Position numbers and translations under genes: made by a program | Shown here: positions 16,106-25,412 of the stretch, one piece after another | How positions within the stretch are numbered: the stretch's first letter is position 1 | How the letters are laid out: every line of letters starts with the position of its first letter | Assembly: GCA_965662345.1 (NCBI GenBank) | Contig: CBFIHE010000006.1 | Location: forward strand, 55,032 to 119,031 | From: UBA6049 sp965662345 | GTDB taxonomy: Bacteria > Bacteroidota > Bacteroidia > Flavobacteriales_G > Salibacteraceae | Direction: 5' to 3' | DNA length: 64,000 nucleotides | The notes under the pieces: generated by a model | Seen by the model: the letters and a program-made list of their open reading frames with translations, nothing else | What the model was told of the DNA's origin: nothing | Databases searched by the model: none

Positions 16106-16669
16106 ATGTTGGAATTAATCTATCAGCCTTGGCCTTGGTACGTTGTAGGGCCAATTATCGCACTAACGTTGTATTTATTACTGTATTTCGGTAAAGAATT
16201 TGGTGTTTCTGCTTCACTTCGTGCTACATGTAGTGCTATGGGGGCAGGAAAACGCGTGTCTTTCTTTGACTTCGATTGGCGCAAGCAAAATTGGAACCTA
16301 ATGTTTGTATTGGGAACAGTTTTAGGTGGTGTAGTAAGTACATTGTTTATGGAGCCTGATACTACTGTTATTCTCGCTGATGGTACGGTAGAAGCATTGG
16401 CAGCCATGGGATTTGAAAATATAGGCGAGACCTTTTTGCCAGGGCAATTTTTTGATCCTGAAAACCTTTCTGTAGGAACGTTAGCTTATCTGTTCATTGG
16501 CGGTTCGTTGGTTGGGTTTGGCGCACGTTACGCAGGTGGTTGTACATCTGGCCATGCCATTAGTGGTTTAAGTAATCTTCAAATACCTAGTTTGATAGCC
16601 GTTATAGGCTTCTTTATTGGAGGGTTGCTAATGACCTATGTAATCATGCCGTTTATTTTGCCTTTTTGA
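16106..16669 (+). CDS. YeeE/YedE-family sulfur transporter, first half (PmpA-like)
   Basis: Membrane protein of 187 residues with about five helices. It contains the YeeE/YedE signature ARYAGGCTSGHAISGLS (Cys146) and an earlier conserved cysteine at Cys42 in LRATCSAMGAG. In the one-chain thiosulfate transporter TsuA/YeeE, essential cysteines along the path relay the sulfur anion. Here the third lies in the separate gene at 18116. The two halves probably assemble in the inner membrane. Unusually, a porin-like gene stands between them, 6 nt after this one. Confidence 0.9.
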   Translation: MLELIYQPWPWYVVGPIIALTLYLLLYFGKEFGVSASLRATCSAMGAGKRVSFFDFDWRKQNWNLMFVLGTVLGGVVSTLFMEPDTTVILADGTVEALAAMGFENIGETFLPGQFFDPENLSVGTLAYLFIGGSLVGFGARYAGGCTSGHAISGLSNLQIPSLIAVIGFFIGGLLMTYVIMPFILPF

Positions 16670-16675
16670 TAGAAC

Positions 16676-18103
16676 ATGAGATTAGCGACAAAAATATCGC
16701 TCGTTAGTGTGTTAATAAACTCAACTCTTTTAGCACAAAATCACAAGCATGGTGAAGACCCTTCGCTTCACCTAGCCAAACCTGTTGAGGTGCATAACCT
16801 CAGAGAGTTTATGGGTGAGGGTAGAGCACATGGTTTTGTGCGGTATAACTTTATGAGCACCTGGCACCCTAAGTTTAAACACCATTATTTTGCAAACGCT
16901 ATTGGTGGAAACTTAGGCTATTACACACCAAGCTACAAGGGTGTGAGTTTTGGTGTATCTGGTGTCTTCGTTCATAATTTATATGGTAGTGATGTGGGTG
17001 AATCAAACAGTCATCATGAACGATGGGCTGGTCGGTTATCTCCGTTTGAGCTTCAATTATTTGATATTGAGCATCCTCGTGAAACCAATGATTTAGATAG
17101 ACTGGAAGAACTGTTCATTCGTTACCAGTACAAAAACACTTTTGTGAAAGTAGGTAAGATGGATGTAGAAACTCCGCTGATCAATAAACAAGATACGCGG
17201 ATGAAGCCTTATGTGATTCGTGGTATATGGGCAGAAACCATGATCATGAATCGTACAAGAATAGCTGGTGCTTGGTTCGATAAAGCATCACCAAGATCAA
17301 CTACCCATTGGTTTTCAATGAAAGACGCAGTAGGTATATACTGGCAGGGGTACGACATTAACGGAGATACCGCACATTATGAGGGCGAGCTAAATACCTC
17401 TGGAATAGGTTTGCTTGGGCTGGAGAGTGACATTGCAGGTAATGACGTGGAATTTTGGAACTATTGGTTTCACAATGTGAGTAACACTACTTTTCTACAG
17501 ATCGAAAGGTCGTTACCTCTTTCGAACAAGAGCGCTTTAGAGCTCGGTGTACAATGGGTGCATCAAGAGGCATTAAATGATGGCGGTAATGAATATCTAA
17601 ATCATGGCTACCATGCAAGAGATGAGCGTTCTAATGTACTGTCCGGACGTTTAAAGCACAAGAATAAGTACTGGAGTTACTCTGCAAACTACACATGGAT
17701 TAGTGATGAGGGTAGGTTCTTGTTTCCTCAAGAATTGGGAAGAGAACAGTTTTACACCTTTATGCCTAGAGCCAGACACGAGGGATTGGGAAACACCCAT
17801 GCTGCCGCCCTAAAATTGGAGTGGCATCCCAAATTTGACCGACATGTAACCGCTACGGCAATGGTGGGTAGAAATTGGCTTCCCGCATGGGATGATTATG
17901 CCCTAAATAAGTATGAAAGACTATCATACGATCATTTTGCAGTAGACTTTAAATATGAATTTGAAGGTTTCTTCAAAGGACTAACGGTAGACTTATTTTA
18001 TATCTATCAAGATACCCAATGGTTAAACGACCCAGTGCCCGAAAAAGAAGAAGTCAATTTTCAATTTCACCACTTGAATGTGGTGGCTAACATCAGTTTT
18101 TAA
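16676..18103 (+). CDS. Outer-membrane porin-like beta-barrel protein
   Basis: Product of 475 residues with a signal peptide (MRLATKISLVSVLINSTLLAQ) and, right after it, a His-containing stretch (NHKHGEDPSLHL). The rest is alternating, aromatic-rich beta sequence ending in ...VVANISF, a C-terminal Phe typical of outer-membrane barrels. The pattern GFVRYNFMSTWHPK, WHPKFDRHVTATAMVGRNW and the overall size suggest an OprD-like porin, but this is from general appearance. Flanking halves of a YeeE-type transporter suggest it admits the same sulfur compound across the outer membrane. That role is inferred. Confidence 0.7.
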   Translation: MRLATKISLVSVLINSTLLAQNHKHGEDPSLHLAKPVEVHNLREFMGEGRAHGFVRYNFMSTWHPKFKHHYFANAIGGNLGYYTPSYKGVSFGVSGVFVHNLYGSDVGESNSHHERWAGRLSPFELQLFDIEHPRETNDLDRLEELFIRYQYKNTFVKVGKMDVETPLINKQDTRMKPYVIRGIWAETMIMNRTRIAGAWFDKASPRSTTHWFSMKDAVGIYWQGYDINGDTAHYEGELNTSGIGLLGLESDIAGNDVEFWNYWFHNVSNTTFLQIERSLPLSNKSALELGVQWVHQEALNDGGNEYLNHGYHARDERSNVLSGRLKHKNKYWSYSANYTWISDEGRFLFPQELGREQFYTFMPRARHEGLGNTHAAALKLEWHPKFDRHVTATAMVGRNWLPAWDDYALNKYERLSYDHFAVDFKYEFEGFFKGLTVDLFYIYQDTQWLNDPVPEKEEVNFQFHHLNVVANISF

Positions 18104-18115
18104 ATCAATCAACAC

Positions 18116-18529
18116 ATGAAATACATCAAGTTTATTCTAGTAGGAGCCATATTTGGCATAGCATTAAGTAAAGGCCAGGTAGTTTCTTGGTACCGTATTT
18201 ATGAGATGTTTCGTTTTGATTCTTTTCATATGTATGGAATCATTGGATCTGCCGTAGTATTGGGAGCCCTGATTGTACAATATATGAAACGAACCTCAAT
18301 GAAAGATGTAGACGGTCATTTGATAGCATTTAATCCCAAGAATATGAGCATACCTCGTTATCTAATCGGGGGTACTTTCTTTGGTTTGGGATGGGCTATG
18401 GTAGGAGCATGCCCTGGACCCATGTATATTTTATTAGGAAAAGGGTTTTACCTGATTGTTGTAGTTATTTTGGGTGCTATTTTAGGCACCTATGTTTACG
18501 GAGCTTTACGTTCTATACTACCGCATTAA
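18116..18529 (+). CDS. YeeE/YedE-family sulfur transporter, second half (PmpB-like, DUF6691)
   Basis: Membrane protein of 137 residues with four helices. It carries the second-half signature LGWAMVGACPGPMYILLGKG, with the conserved Cys99. Together with the 187-residue protein at 16106 it makes up a split YeeE/YedE transporter with three conserved cysteines in total. It ends the sulfur locus and is followed by a very strong bidirectional terminator. Confidence 0.88.
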   Translation: MKYIKFILVGAIFGIALSKGQVVSWYRIYEMFRFDSFHMYGIIGSAVVLGALIVQYMKRTSMKDVDGHLIAFNPKNMSIPRYLIGGTFFGLGWAMVGACPGPMYILLGKGFYLIVVVILGAILGTYVYGALRSILPH

Positions 18530-18548
18530 CGCATAAAAGTGGTCTTAA

Positions 18549-18586
18549 AAAAAGAGGTCCGAAACAGCTGTTTCGGACCTCTTTTT
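18549..18586. terminator. Strong bidirectional terminator
   Basis: Perfect 38-bp palindrome, each arm AAAAAGAGGTCCGAAACAG, with A and T ends that serve both strands. It lies between the PmpB-like gene and the convergent CotH-type gene. Confidence 0.92.
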
Positions 18587-18604
18587 ATTACAGATTAATT
18601 TCGC

Positions 18605-21600
18605 TTAGTTGGAAATGATCAATCTTTTGTGGTCTCCATCTTCAAATATCATTAGATACGTACCTCTTGGTAGAGATGATGCATCTACTTCATTGGCATT
18701 TTTAAAGGTGAGTACTTGTCTACCCGACAAGTCTACCATACTGCCAGTTCCTGCTCTACTAAATCGCACGTAACCAGATGTTGGATTTGGAAACATAATT
18801 CTTTCAGCAACCTTTATACGCTCTGGATTTCCAACTACCTAATTTGCAGCTTCTGGGGTAGGCGTATTTTCAACCCAAAGAGAATTATCGTCACCGTTTC
18901 TAGCGTATGAAAGATTAGGTTCAACCTCTGGCAAGTAGGTAAAGTCAACAGCAGACTCATCTATTGGTCTGTAGAGGCCAATGAACTCATCAGCTGCGTC
19001 TAATCTAAACGGAAGGTGAGTGGGGCCCTGCCTTGGTTCATTATCAGCCCACAACAGTAAGTACCCATTTGCGGGTATAACTAACTCTGTTGAAAGAGGC
19101 AATTGATATTTGGTTTTGATTCAATGGATCATCTGAAATGTAATATCCAGATACATCAACAGGTACTGTAAATGGATTGTAAAGCTCAACCCAATCGTCA
19201 TAATCACCAAAGTCATCAGGTGTGGCAATTGCATTTGCTGCCATTACTTCATTAATGAACACTTCATCTGAGTATGGAATAGTAGATGGAGCAAAAACAG
19301 CAGTTAGTGCTGTGTCTTGGGTTATAAAGAAGCGTAGAGTATCATCAGTAAAGTTGCTGCCGTTCTATCTTACAAATTCATAACCAGGTTTCGGAATAGC
19401 GTATGCCGTAATGGGTACATCATGGAAGTAAACCCCTTGCCAAGGATAAGGATTAGGGCCTTCAACTCCATCTGTAGAGGGGTTTATACGAATGGTATTA
19501 ATACCTACTTCTCCCATTTGATAGTCATTCACGTTTAAGGTGATTCTAGACGTGTCTGTGGGCCCCAAGTGCTGCATTACATGCTCTCGATAATTCTCTG
19601 GCCTTCTGTAGAAAAAATCTTCAAATTCATTTTTTACGTCTTCCCAAGGAGCGGTTGACGGCACTTCTTGGTAGCGGTCAATCAAAGTACTTACTCCTGA
19701 GGGGTACCTCCATCGCTCCACGTAGTCTTGCATATTTGGATCTAATTTATCAGTTAAACGATCCAGCATTGTATCAAGTCTGATGGGTATGAATGTTGTA
19801 TTCATTAAATCTGCAGCCCTGTTGATGAATTGAACTCTGAAAGAGTCATTCTTCACCATGTTCCTAAGAACAATGGTATAATCAGCCAAGGCGATATCCT
19901 TTGAAATAGCATCTTCTAATGCATCTTTAGTGCTGCTAAAATTACTGCAGCTTCCGCCAAAGGCACCATCCAAATCATAAAATAGATAGCGCCATCTTCC
20001 GTCAATACCTTGTGGTAAAGATGGGTCTGGAGTAACTCGTTTTTTCCAGTATCTAACGTTATTATTGGGCCAATCACTGTTTCCTAGATAAGTCTGTGAA
20101 ATGTTGTAATCTATTAAGTTTTGGAGATCCATCTCATTATGCGCAAAGTCATAAGCCCCGTCTCGCGTCATGTCTGCTGAGTCCAAATAGGTTATGAAGT
20201 ATTCCCATTCAAGGATATATTCTGGCACTCCTTGGTATAGCGATGCTGTGCTCGTTCCCCTACCTTGAAGAATCACAATATCTTCTTCATCCAGACCGTA
20301 CATAATTTCGAGTTGTTCGCCATCAAGTCTTTCTTTTAGGGAGAAAAGCCCCCAGTATTCTCCATTAATGTAAAGCGCAGTATGCTGCAAGTGCGCGGTT
20401 TCTAGAGGCAAATTACCACAAGCCAAGTTTGAGATATCATCCCTCAGAATACAATCGGGTCTGTGTCCTGGACTACATACAAGTAATCTTCTGAATTGAT
20501 TCCCATTTGTTTCACCAAAGAATGGATAATTAAAGTTGTTATCACCATATTCACTTCTGGCATACATTCTGAACGTTTTTAGTGCCGAGTGTCTACCACC
20601 ACCTCCATGAATTCGAAGACCTACTTCACGAGACATAACGGGCGTGCCGTCTGGCAGTACGTAGTTTATATTTGCAGAACGTTCCCAATCCAAACCTGAT
20701 TGTTTGTAATTGCCCTCGGGGTCGTCTCCGTAAACATAAATTCCCGTGGAATCGCTGAATAGGCCTGCTGGTTCTAAATAGAGACTTAATATCGGTAGCC
20801 CAAATGGGTTGCCTGCAGGATTTATACTATATGACACAGTTGCGGGTTTAGATGGGAATAGGCCAGGTTTTATGGCAATAGCACTAAGCACTTGTTGCTT
20901 TCTTGATGAGGTGTATGGAGTCATCCAACCTCTGGTATTAGCTCTGGATTCGCTAAAACTACCAAACGGGTAGTTGAGTGCCAGGATTGTTGGTATAACA
21001 GTATATTGATCAGAAGTTCCAGGGGATACTGGAGTAAAAGTTACTGGTCCAGAGTAAACTGGTGAAGTGCCTCCAGGAGTAATACCTCCAAATTCATATT
21101 GAATGGTTAAACCAGTTTCGGGATGTGAAATTGTGGTTGATTGATTTGATGTGTAAACCCCAGAAGCCAATCCAAATACAGGAGGCTCTAACCATCCAGA
21201 GAATAGCTGAGTAGTGTTAGATTCCTCAGGTGTGGGTATAGCGAAAAAACCAAAATTTCTAGACCCATTAGGTTGATGGTCGTAAGAAACACCATCGCGA
21301 AAAGCAGGAACGGCCAATGAATCTACAAGATTTCCGTTAGGATTAAAGAGATAAATGGTTTCTCCGTTTTTACCAATCCCAAAATTGGTGTGAAACGGTT
21401 GCGAATAGCGGTTTTTTCCATCGCAGAAGATGGTGAGATACTGGTTGCCTCCCAAGGTATAGCTTGGAAACTCCCACTTGAAGGGGTTTACTAAGTCATC
21501 AGTTAGAGTGTAATCTCTCAGGTCTACACTTGAATTAGTCGTGTTCTAGAGCTCGAACCAGCCATCTGCCTCATCGTATTCATCTGCATACCCTCTTAGG

Positions 21601-21689
21601 TTACTGCTTTGTACTTCATTAATAACAATAGTCTGTCCGTAGCCAGCGGATAAGGAAAGAACTAGGGAAATTAGTGAAAATGAACGCAA
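18605..21689 (-). pseudogene. Broken T9SS-secreted CotH kinase / lamin-tail domain protein
   Basis: One ancestral gene of about 1027 codons, now interrupted. Order: signal peptide (RSFSLISLVLSLSAGYGQ) read from a TTG at 21689, lamin-tail domain (DGWFEL to SYTLGGNQYL), long linker, CotH kinase-like domain (ALYINGEYWGLFSLKERLDG, NSDWPNNNVRYWK, YLFYDLDGAFGG), second lamin-tail domain and a T9SS type A sorting domain (FPNPTSGYVRF). Interruptions are in-frame TAG at 21546-21548, 19365-19367 (where Trp is expected: FVR-stop-NGSN) and 18839-18841, and one extra base in the A run at 19109-19111. Dropping one base restores NQNQ-Y-QLPLSTEL. No ATG start is present. It is either decaying or badly sequenced. 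Confidence 0.85.
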
Positions 21690-21803
21690 ACGTGTTTCTT
21701 CTAAGTTAAGCGGCTAAAATACTCATTAACTATAAGTTAAAAGAAAAAATTCAAGCAAGCCAATAATTGTGAAGCCATTCCACTTCAAAATGTCTCTATT
21801 GTC

Positions 21804-21833
21804 TTGCAAGCTCCTTGTTTCATTGTATTTTCG
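21804..21833 (+). promoter_or_regulatory. Promoter of hemE
   Basis: TTG at 21804-21806, 19-nt spacer and TATTTTCG at 21826-21833, the canonical flavobacterial layout. The hemE ATG is 18 nt downstream. Confidence 0.6.
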
Positions 21834-21851
21834 CTGGCTATCAACGCATTT

Positions 21852-22883
21852 ATGGAGAAACTAGAAAATGATTTGCTGCTTAGAGCTGCGAATGGCGAGC
21901 AAGTGGAACGCCCCCCAGTTTGGGTGATGAGACAAGCAGGAAGAATTTTGCCTGAATACCGAGCGGTAAGAGCCAAACTCTCGGGATTTAAGGAATTGGT
22001 AGAAACACCAGAGCTGGCTTGCGAGGTTACCCTGCAACCAGTAGACTTGCTTGGCGTAGACGCAGCAATTATTTTTTCTGATATTCTTGTTGTCCCAGAG
22101 GCCATGGGTTTAGAATATCAAATGATTAAGGGCAAAGGTCCCTTGTTTGAAAACACAATAAAGTCAGCTTCAGACCTCAAGAAAGTTCACGTAGCAGACC
22201 CTGCTGAATTACAATATGTGTATGACGCAATTCGATTGACAAAAAGGGAATTGAATGGTAGAGTGCCACTCATCGGCTTTGCCGGTGCTCCTTGGACCAT
22301 TTTAGCTTACATGGTAGAGGGTTCTGGCTCCAAAACGTTTAGCGAAGCAAGAAAGCTGTTGTATACAAATCCAGAATTGGCACACGAATTGCTAACTATG
22401 ATAACAGAAACCACAATTGCCTATTTAAAAGCGCAAGTGGAGGCTGGAGCAAATTTGATTCAGCTTTTCGATAGTTGGGCGGGCATTCTCCCGTTGGAGC
22501 AATACAAAACGTTTAGTGCTCCTTATTTAAGGAGAATTGCAGAGGCTATTGACGAGGTGCCTACTACGGCCTTTGCAAAAGGAGCGTATCAAGCCATCGA
22601 ATTATTTGCTGATATGCCTTATAATACCATTGGTTTAGACTGGAATATGGATGTATCTGCAGTACGTTCTAATTCTAACGGGAAGACACTCCAAGGAAAT
22701 CTAGACCCATGTTTACTGTATGCTGAACTTGCTACCATTGAAGCCGAAACGAAAAAGATGTTGTCATCATTTGGTGGTCAACGTCATATTGCTAACTTGG
22801 GCCACGGTGTTTATCCAGATACAAATCCGGAGCATGTAAAATGTTTTATTGATACCGTAAAAGCTCACAAAAACGAGATATAA
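21852..22883 (+). CDS. hemE: Uroporphyrinogen decarboxylase
   Basis: Removes four acetate carboxyls from uroporphyrinogen III to give coproporphyrinogen III in heme synthesis. The 343-residue product has the N-terminal signature PPVWVMRQAGRILPEYR (Arg27 and Arg31 bind substrate), the catalytic Asp77 in IIFSDILVVPEAMG, GFAGAPWTILAYMVEG, and NLGHGVYPDTNPEHV near the C-terminus. An in-frame ATG at 21804 would place the start upstream of the promoter core, so 21852 is used. An OmpA-family gene begins 2 nt after its stop. Confidence 0.97.
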   Translation: MEKLENDLLLRAANGEQVERPPVWVMRQAGRILPEYRAVRAKLSGFKELVETPELACEVTLQPVDLLGVDAAIIFSDILVVPEAMGLEYQMIKGKGPLFENTIKSASDLKKVHVADPAELQYVYDAIRLTKRELNGRVPLIGFAGAPWTILAYMVEGSGSKTFSEARKLLYTNPELAHELLTMITETTIAYLKAQVEAGANLIQLFDSWAGILPLEQYKTFSAPYLRRIAEAIDEVPTTAFAKGAYQAIELFADMPYNTIGLDWNMDVSAVRSNSNGKTLQGNLDPCLLYAELATIEAETKKMLSSFGGQRHIANLGHGVYPDTNPEHVKCFIDTVKAHKNEI

Positions 22884-22885
22884 TT

Positions 22886-24025
22886 ATGAGAATATCTGCT
22901 TTAATTCTTTCCATTGCTATTAGCACCACAGCTTTTAGCCAAACTAATTTAGTTCCTAACGGGAGCTTTGAATCAACTGAAAAGAAGCCTAAAAAAGGAA
23001 CAGGAGAAATGCTTCTGGCTACCCCATGGTTTTCCCCAGATGAAGAAAATGTTCCTGATTTGTATTCTAAGAACATTAAGAAAGAATACAGTATTCCTGA
23101 GAACCTCTATGGTTACCAGATGGTAAATGAAGGTGAGAATTACGTGGGTTTCAGAGCTTACGGGTATAAAGACAAAGAGCCCCGTACTTTTGCTGCCGTG
23201 AAGCTTTCTGATGAGCTTATTGCAGGAAAGTCATATTGTGTAAGCTTTGATATTTCTCTTACCAAGATCTCTAAGTACGCATCAAGAAATATAGGTGCTT
23301 ATTTAAGTCCGAAAAAAGTGAGATCGAAGGATATTGAAACTTGGACTATTACTCCGCAAATTATGCACAGTAAGAATAAAGTGCATAAAGACCAATACTT
23401 GTGGGTTACGATTTGTGGTGTATTTACGGCTGAAGGTGGAGAGCGTTATCTTACGATTGGAAACTTCCATGAACAAGAAGATATGGATCGCAACCGCGAT
23501 AATACCGAGCGTATGAAGAGACCGAAAGGATATAGCCAGCTTCAAACGTATGATGCGTATTATTACCTCGACAATGTGAAGATTATTAACATGGAAGAGC
23601 TTTCAAGCTGTATCTGTGAAGAGTCTGAAGATGATGAAATGCAAGTAGTTTACGAAGAGAACGTAAGTGAAGATATGGATATGTCATTAGCTGATGAGTT
23701 AGAGTTGAAGAAGGTGTTCTTTGATGAAAACAAAACAACGACTAACTCCCCTGGTAGCCTTGTTGAAGTGATTCGCATGCTTAAAGACAATGAAAGTCTA
23801 AAAGTTGAAGTTGTAGGACACTCAGATAAAGTAGAAGCTGCAGATAATGCATCTATTTCCAAAGAAAGAGCAGAAGCTATTCGCGATTATCTAATTGAAA
23901 AGGGAATCCCTTTTGCTAACTTAAGCATTCGCGATGCAGGTGATTCAGAGTTAGTTGATGAGAGCGGAACCAAAATTGGAAATGCACAGAACAGACGTGT
24001 TACTTTTGAGGTAACAAACAAGTAG
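22886..24025 (+). CDS. OmpA-family outer-membrane protein
   Basis: Secreted envelope protein of 379 residues. A signal peptide (MRISALILSIAISTTAFSQ) is followed by a jelly-roll-like region (LVPNGSFESTEKKPKKG, about 22-240), a short acidic linker (SEDDEMQVVYEENVSED) and a C-terminal OmpA/MotB peptidoglycan-binding domain (about 265-379). The last has KKVFFDENKTT, VEVVGHSDKVEAADNASIS and ERAEAIRDYLIEKGI. It begins 2 nt after hemE, an unusual partner, and is closed by a short hairpin. Likely links outer membrane or periplasm to cell wall. Confidence 0.88.
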   Translation: MRISALILSIAISTTAFSQTNLVPNGSFESTEKKPKKGTGEMLLATPWFSPDEENVPDLYSKNIKKEYSIPENLYGYQMVNEGENYVGFRAYGYKDKEPRTFAAVKLSDELIAGKSYCVSFDISLTKISKYASRNIGAYLSPKKVRSKDIETWTITPQIMHSKNKVHKDQYLWVTICGVFTAEGGERYLTIGNFHEQEDMDRNRDNTERMKRPKGYSQLQTYDAYYYLDNVKIINMEELSSCICEESEDDEMQVVYEENVSEDMDMSLADELELKKVFFDENKTTTNSPGSLVEVIRMLKDNESLKVEVVGHSDKVEAADNASISKERAEAIRDYLIEKGIPFANLSIRDAGDSELVDESGTKIGNAQNRRVTFEVTNK

Positions 24026-24049
24026 TTTTCTGTTGAAACCATAAGCTTC

Positions 24050-24075
24050 AAAGCCCGACCATAGAGTCGGGCTTT
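24050..24075 (+). terminator. Hairpin after the OmpA-family gene
   Basis: AAAGCCCGAC / GTCGGGCTTT, 10-bp stem with a 6-nt loop but a short T run. The promoter core of the next gene begins 4 nt later. Confidence 0.6.
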
Positions 24076-24079
24076 GTGC

Positions 24080-24087
24080 TATCTTCG
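24080..24087 (+). promoter_or_regulatory. Candidate promoter core abutting the MFS gene
   Basis: TATCTTCG (TAnnTTCG) followed by TCTTT and the ATG at 24093. Short-leader or leaderless arrangement. Confidence 0.35.
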
Positions 24088-24092
24088 TCTTT

Positions 24093-25409
24093 ATGGAAGC
24101 CTTAAAAACTCAAAAAGCCATTCGCGCTTGGACCTTTTATGATTGGGCAAACTCGGTCTACTCATTAGTTATTTCCACCGCTATCTTCCCCATATACTAC
24201 AATGCAATTACTACCACAGAAGAACTAGGAGACCAAGTAATATTCATGGGGCTTTCTTTTACGAATACGGCTTTGTATGACTACTGCATGGCCTTGTCAT
24301 TTTTGTTTATTGCCCTGGCATCTCCATTGCTATCTGGATTGGCAGATTTCTCAGGTAGAAAAAAGTCATTTTTAAGGCGCTTCTGCTATGTGGGAGCAGT
24401 TGCTTGTGGGGGTCTTTATTTCTTTTCTAGTGTAGATTTACTGTGGCTAGCATTACTCGCAAGTATGATTGCAAGTGTTGGTTTTTGGGGTAGCCAAGTT
24501 TTTTACAATGCTTACTTACCTGAATTAGCACCCAAAGAAGAACAAGATTCTATTAGTGCTAAGGGGTATGCATATGGCTATCTTGGCAGCTCTATTCTCT
24601 TAATTCTGTGTTTAGTTCTTATAGAAGGATATGATATAATTGGCTTCTCAGATAAGGGCGAGGCAACTAGATTTACTTTTCTTTTGGTAGGCATTTGGTG
24701 GGCAGGTTTTGCTCAAATTACTTTTAGGAACTTGCCTGAGCCCAAGGAGCGTAGAAGTATTCATTGGCGCTCATTGGGTAATGGTTACAAAGAGCTTAGA
24801 CGCTTTTGGAAATGGTTAGGTCAAGACCCCAAGATGAAAATTTTTCTGTACGGATATTTCTTTTTCAGTATGGGAGTTCAAACTGTGATTTTGCTGGCTA
24901 GTGTGTTTGGAAGTAAAGAGCTGGGTATAAGTAGTTCTGGCTTAATCCTAACCATTTTGCTCATTCAGTTTGTAGGTATAGCTGGTGCTTACTTGTTTAG
25001 CTATTTGTCTAGAAAATTTGGAAACATCAATTCGTTACTCATCGCTGTATTTATTTGGATAGCTATCTGCGTAGCTGCATTTCTAATGAGTAAAGACACT
25101 CCTAATGTAGATGTGATTTTCTATGGTATTGGAGCTTTTGTTGGTTTGGTGCTAGGCGGCATTCAGTCTCAAGCTAGGTCTACCTATTCTAAAATGCTTC
25201 CCAAGGATGGTGAGCACACTACCTATTTTAGTTTCTATGACGTGAGCGAGAAGCTGGCAATTGCACTGGGAATGTTCGCTTTTGGTTTTATTGAAGAACT
25301 CACAGGAAGTATGCAGTATTCAGCGTTAACATTGGGGTTCTTCTTTTTAATATCTGTTTACTTCTTGGTTCGTACCAAGCAATTGATGAAACCATCGATA
25401 ACACACTAG
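24093..25409 (+). CDS. MFS transporter, UMF1 (Atg22-like) family
   Basis: Inner-membrane permease of 438 residues with about 12 helices. The UMF1/Atg22-like family shows in the start AIRAWTFYDWANSVYSLVIST, then ASPLLSGLADFSGRKKSFLRR, SQVFYNAYLPELAP and the C-terminal half with GGIQSQARSTYSKMLP and TTYFSFYDVSEKLAIALG. Members are proposed effluxers, possibly for amino acids; the substrate is unknown. The L-2-hydroxyglutarate oxidase gene starts 3 nt downstream, suggesting one operon. Confidence 0.9.
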   Translation: MEALKTQKAIRAWTFYDWANSVYSLVISTAIFPIYYNAITTTEELGDQVIFMGLSFTNTALYDYCMALSFLFIALASPLLSGLADFSGRKKSFLRRFCYVGAVACGGLYFFSSVDLLWLALLASMIASVGFWGSQVFYNAYLPELAPKEEQDSISAKGYAYGYLGSSILLILCLVLIEGYDIIGFSDKGEATRFTFLLVGIWWAGFAQITFRNLPEPKERRSIHWRSLGNGYKELRRFWKWLGQDPKMKIFLYGYFFFSMGVQTVILLASVFGSKELGISSSGLILTILLIQFVGIAGAYLFSYLSRKFGNINSLLIAVFIWIAICVAAFLMSKDTPNVDVIFYGIGAFVGLVLGGIQSQARSTYSKMLPKDGEHTTYFSFYDVSEKLAIALGMFAFGFIEELTGSMQYSALTLGFFFLISVYFLVRTKQLMKPSITH

Positions 25410-25412
25410 ACT

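Noticed and set aside
18549..18586. 38-bp perfect palindrome as an operator or replication element
   Set aside because: It lies between convergent genes with A/T ends, so an ordinary bidirectional terminator explains it.
18605..21689. TAG as a recoded sense codon
   Set aside because: TAG ends etfA (3812-3814), the nucleoside transporter (5766-5768) and thyA (6756-6758), so it is a normal stop here.
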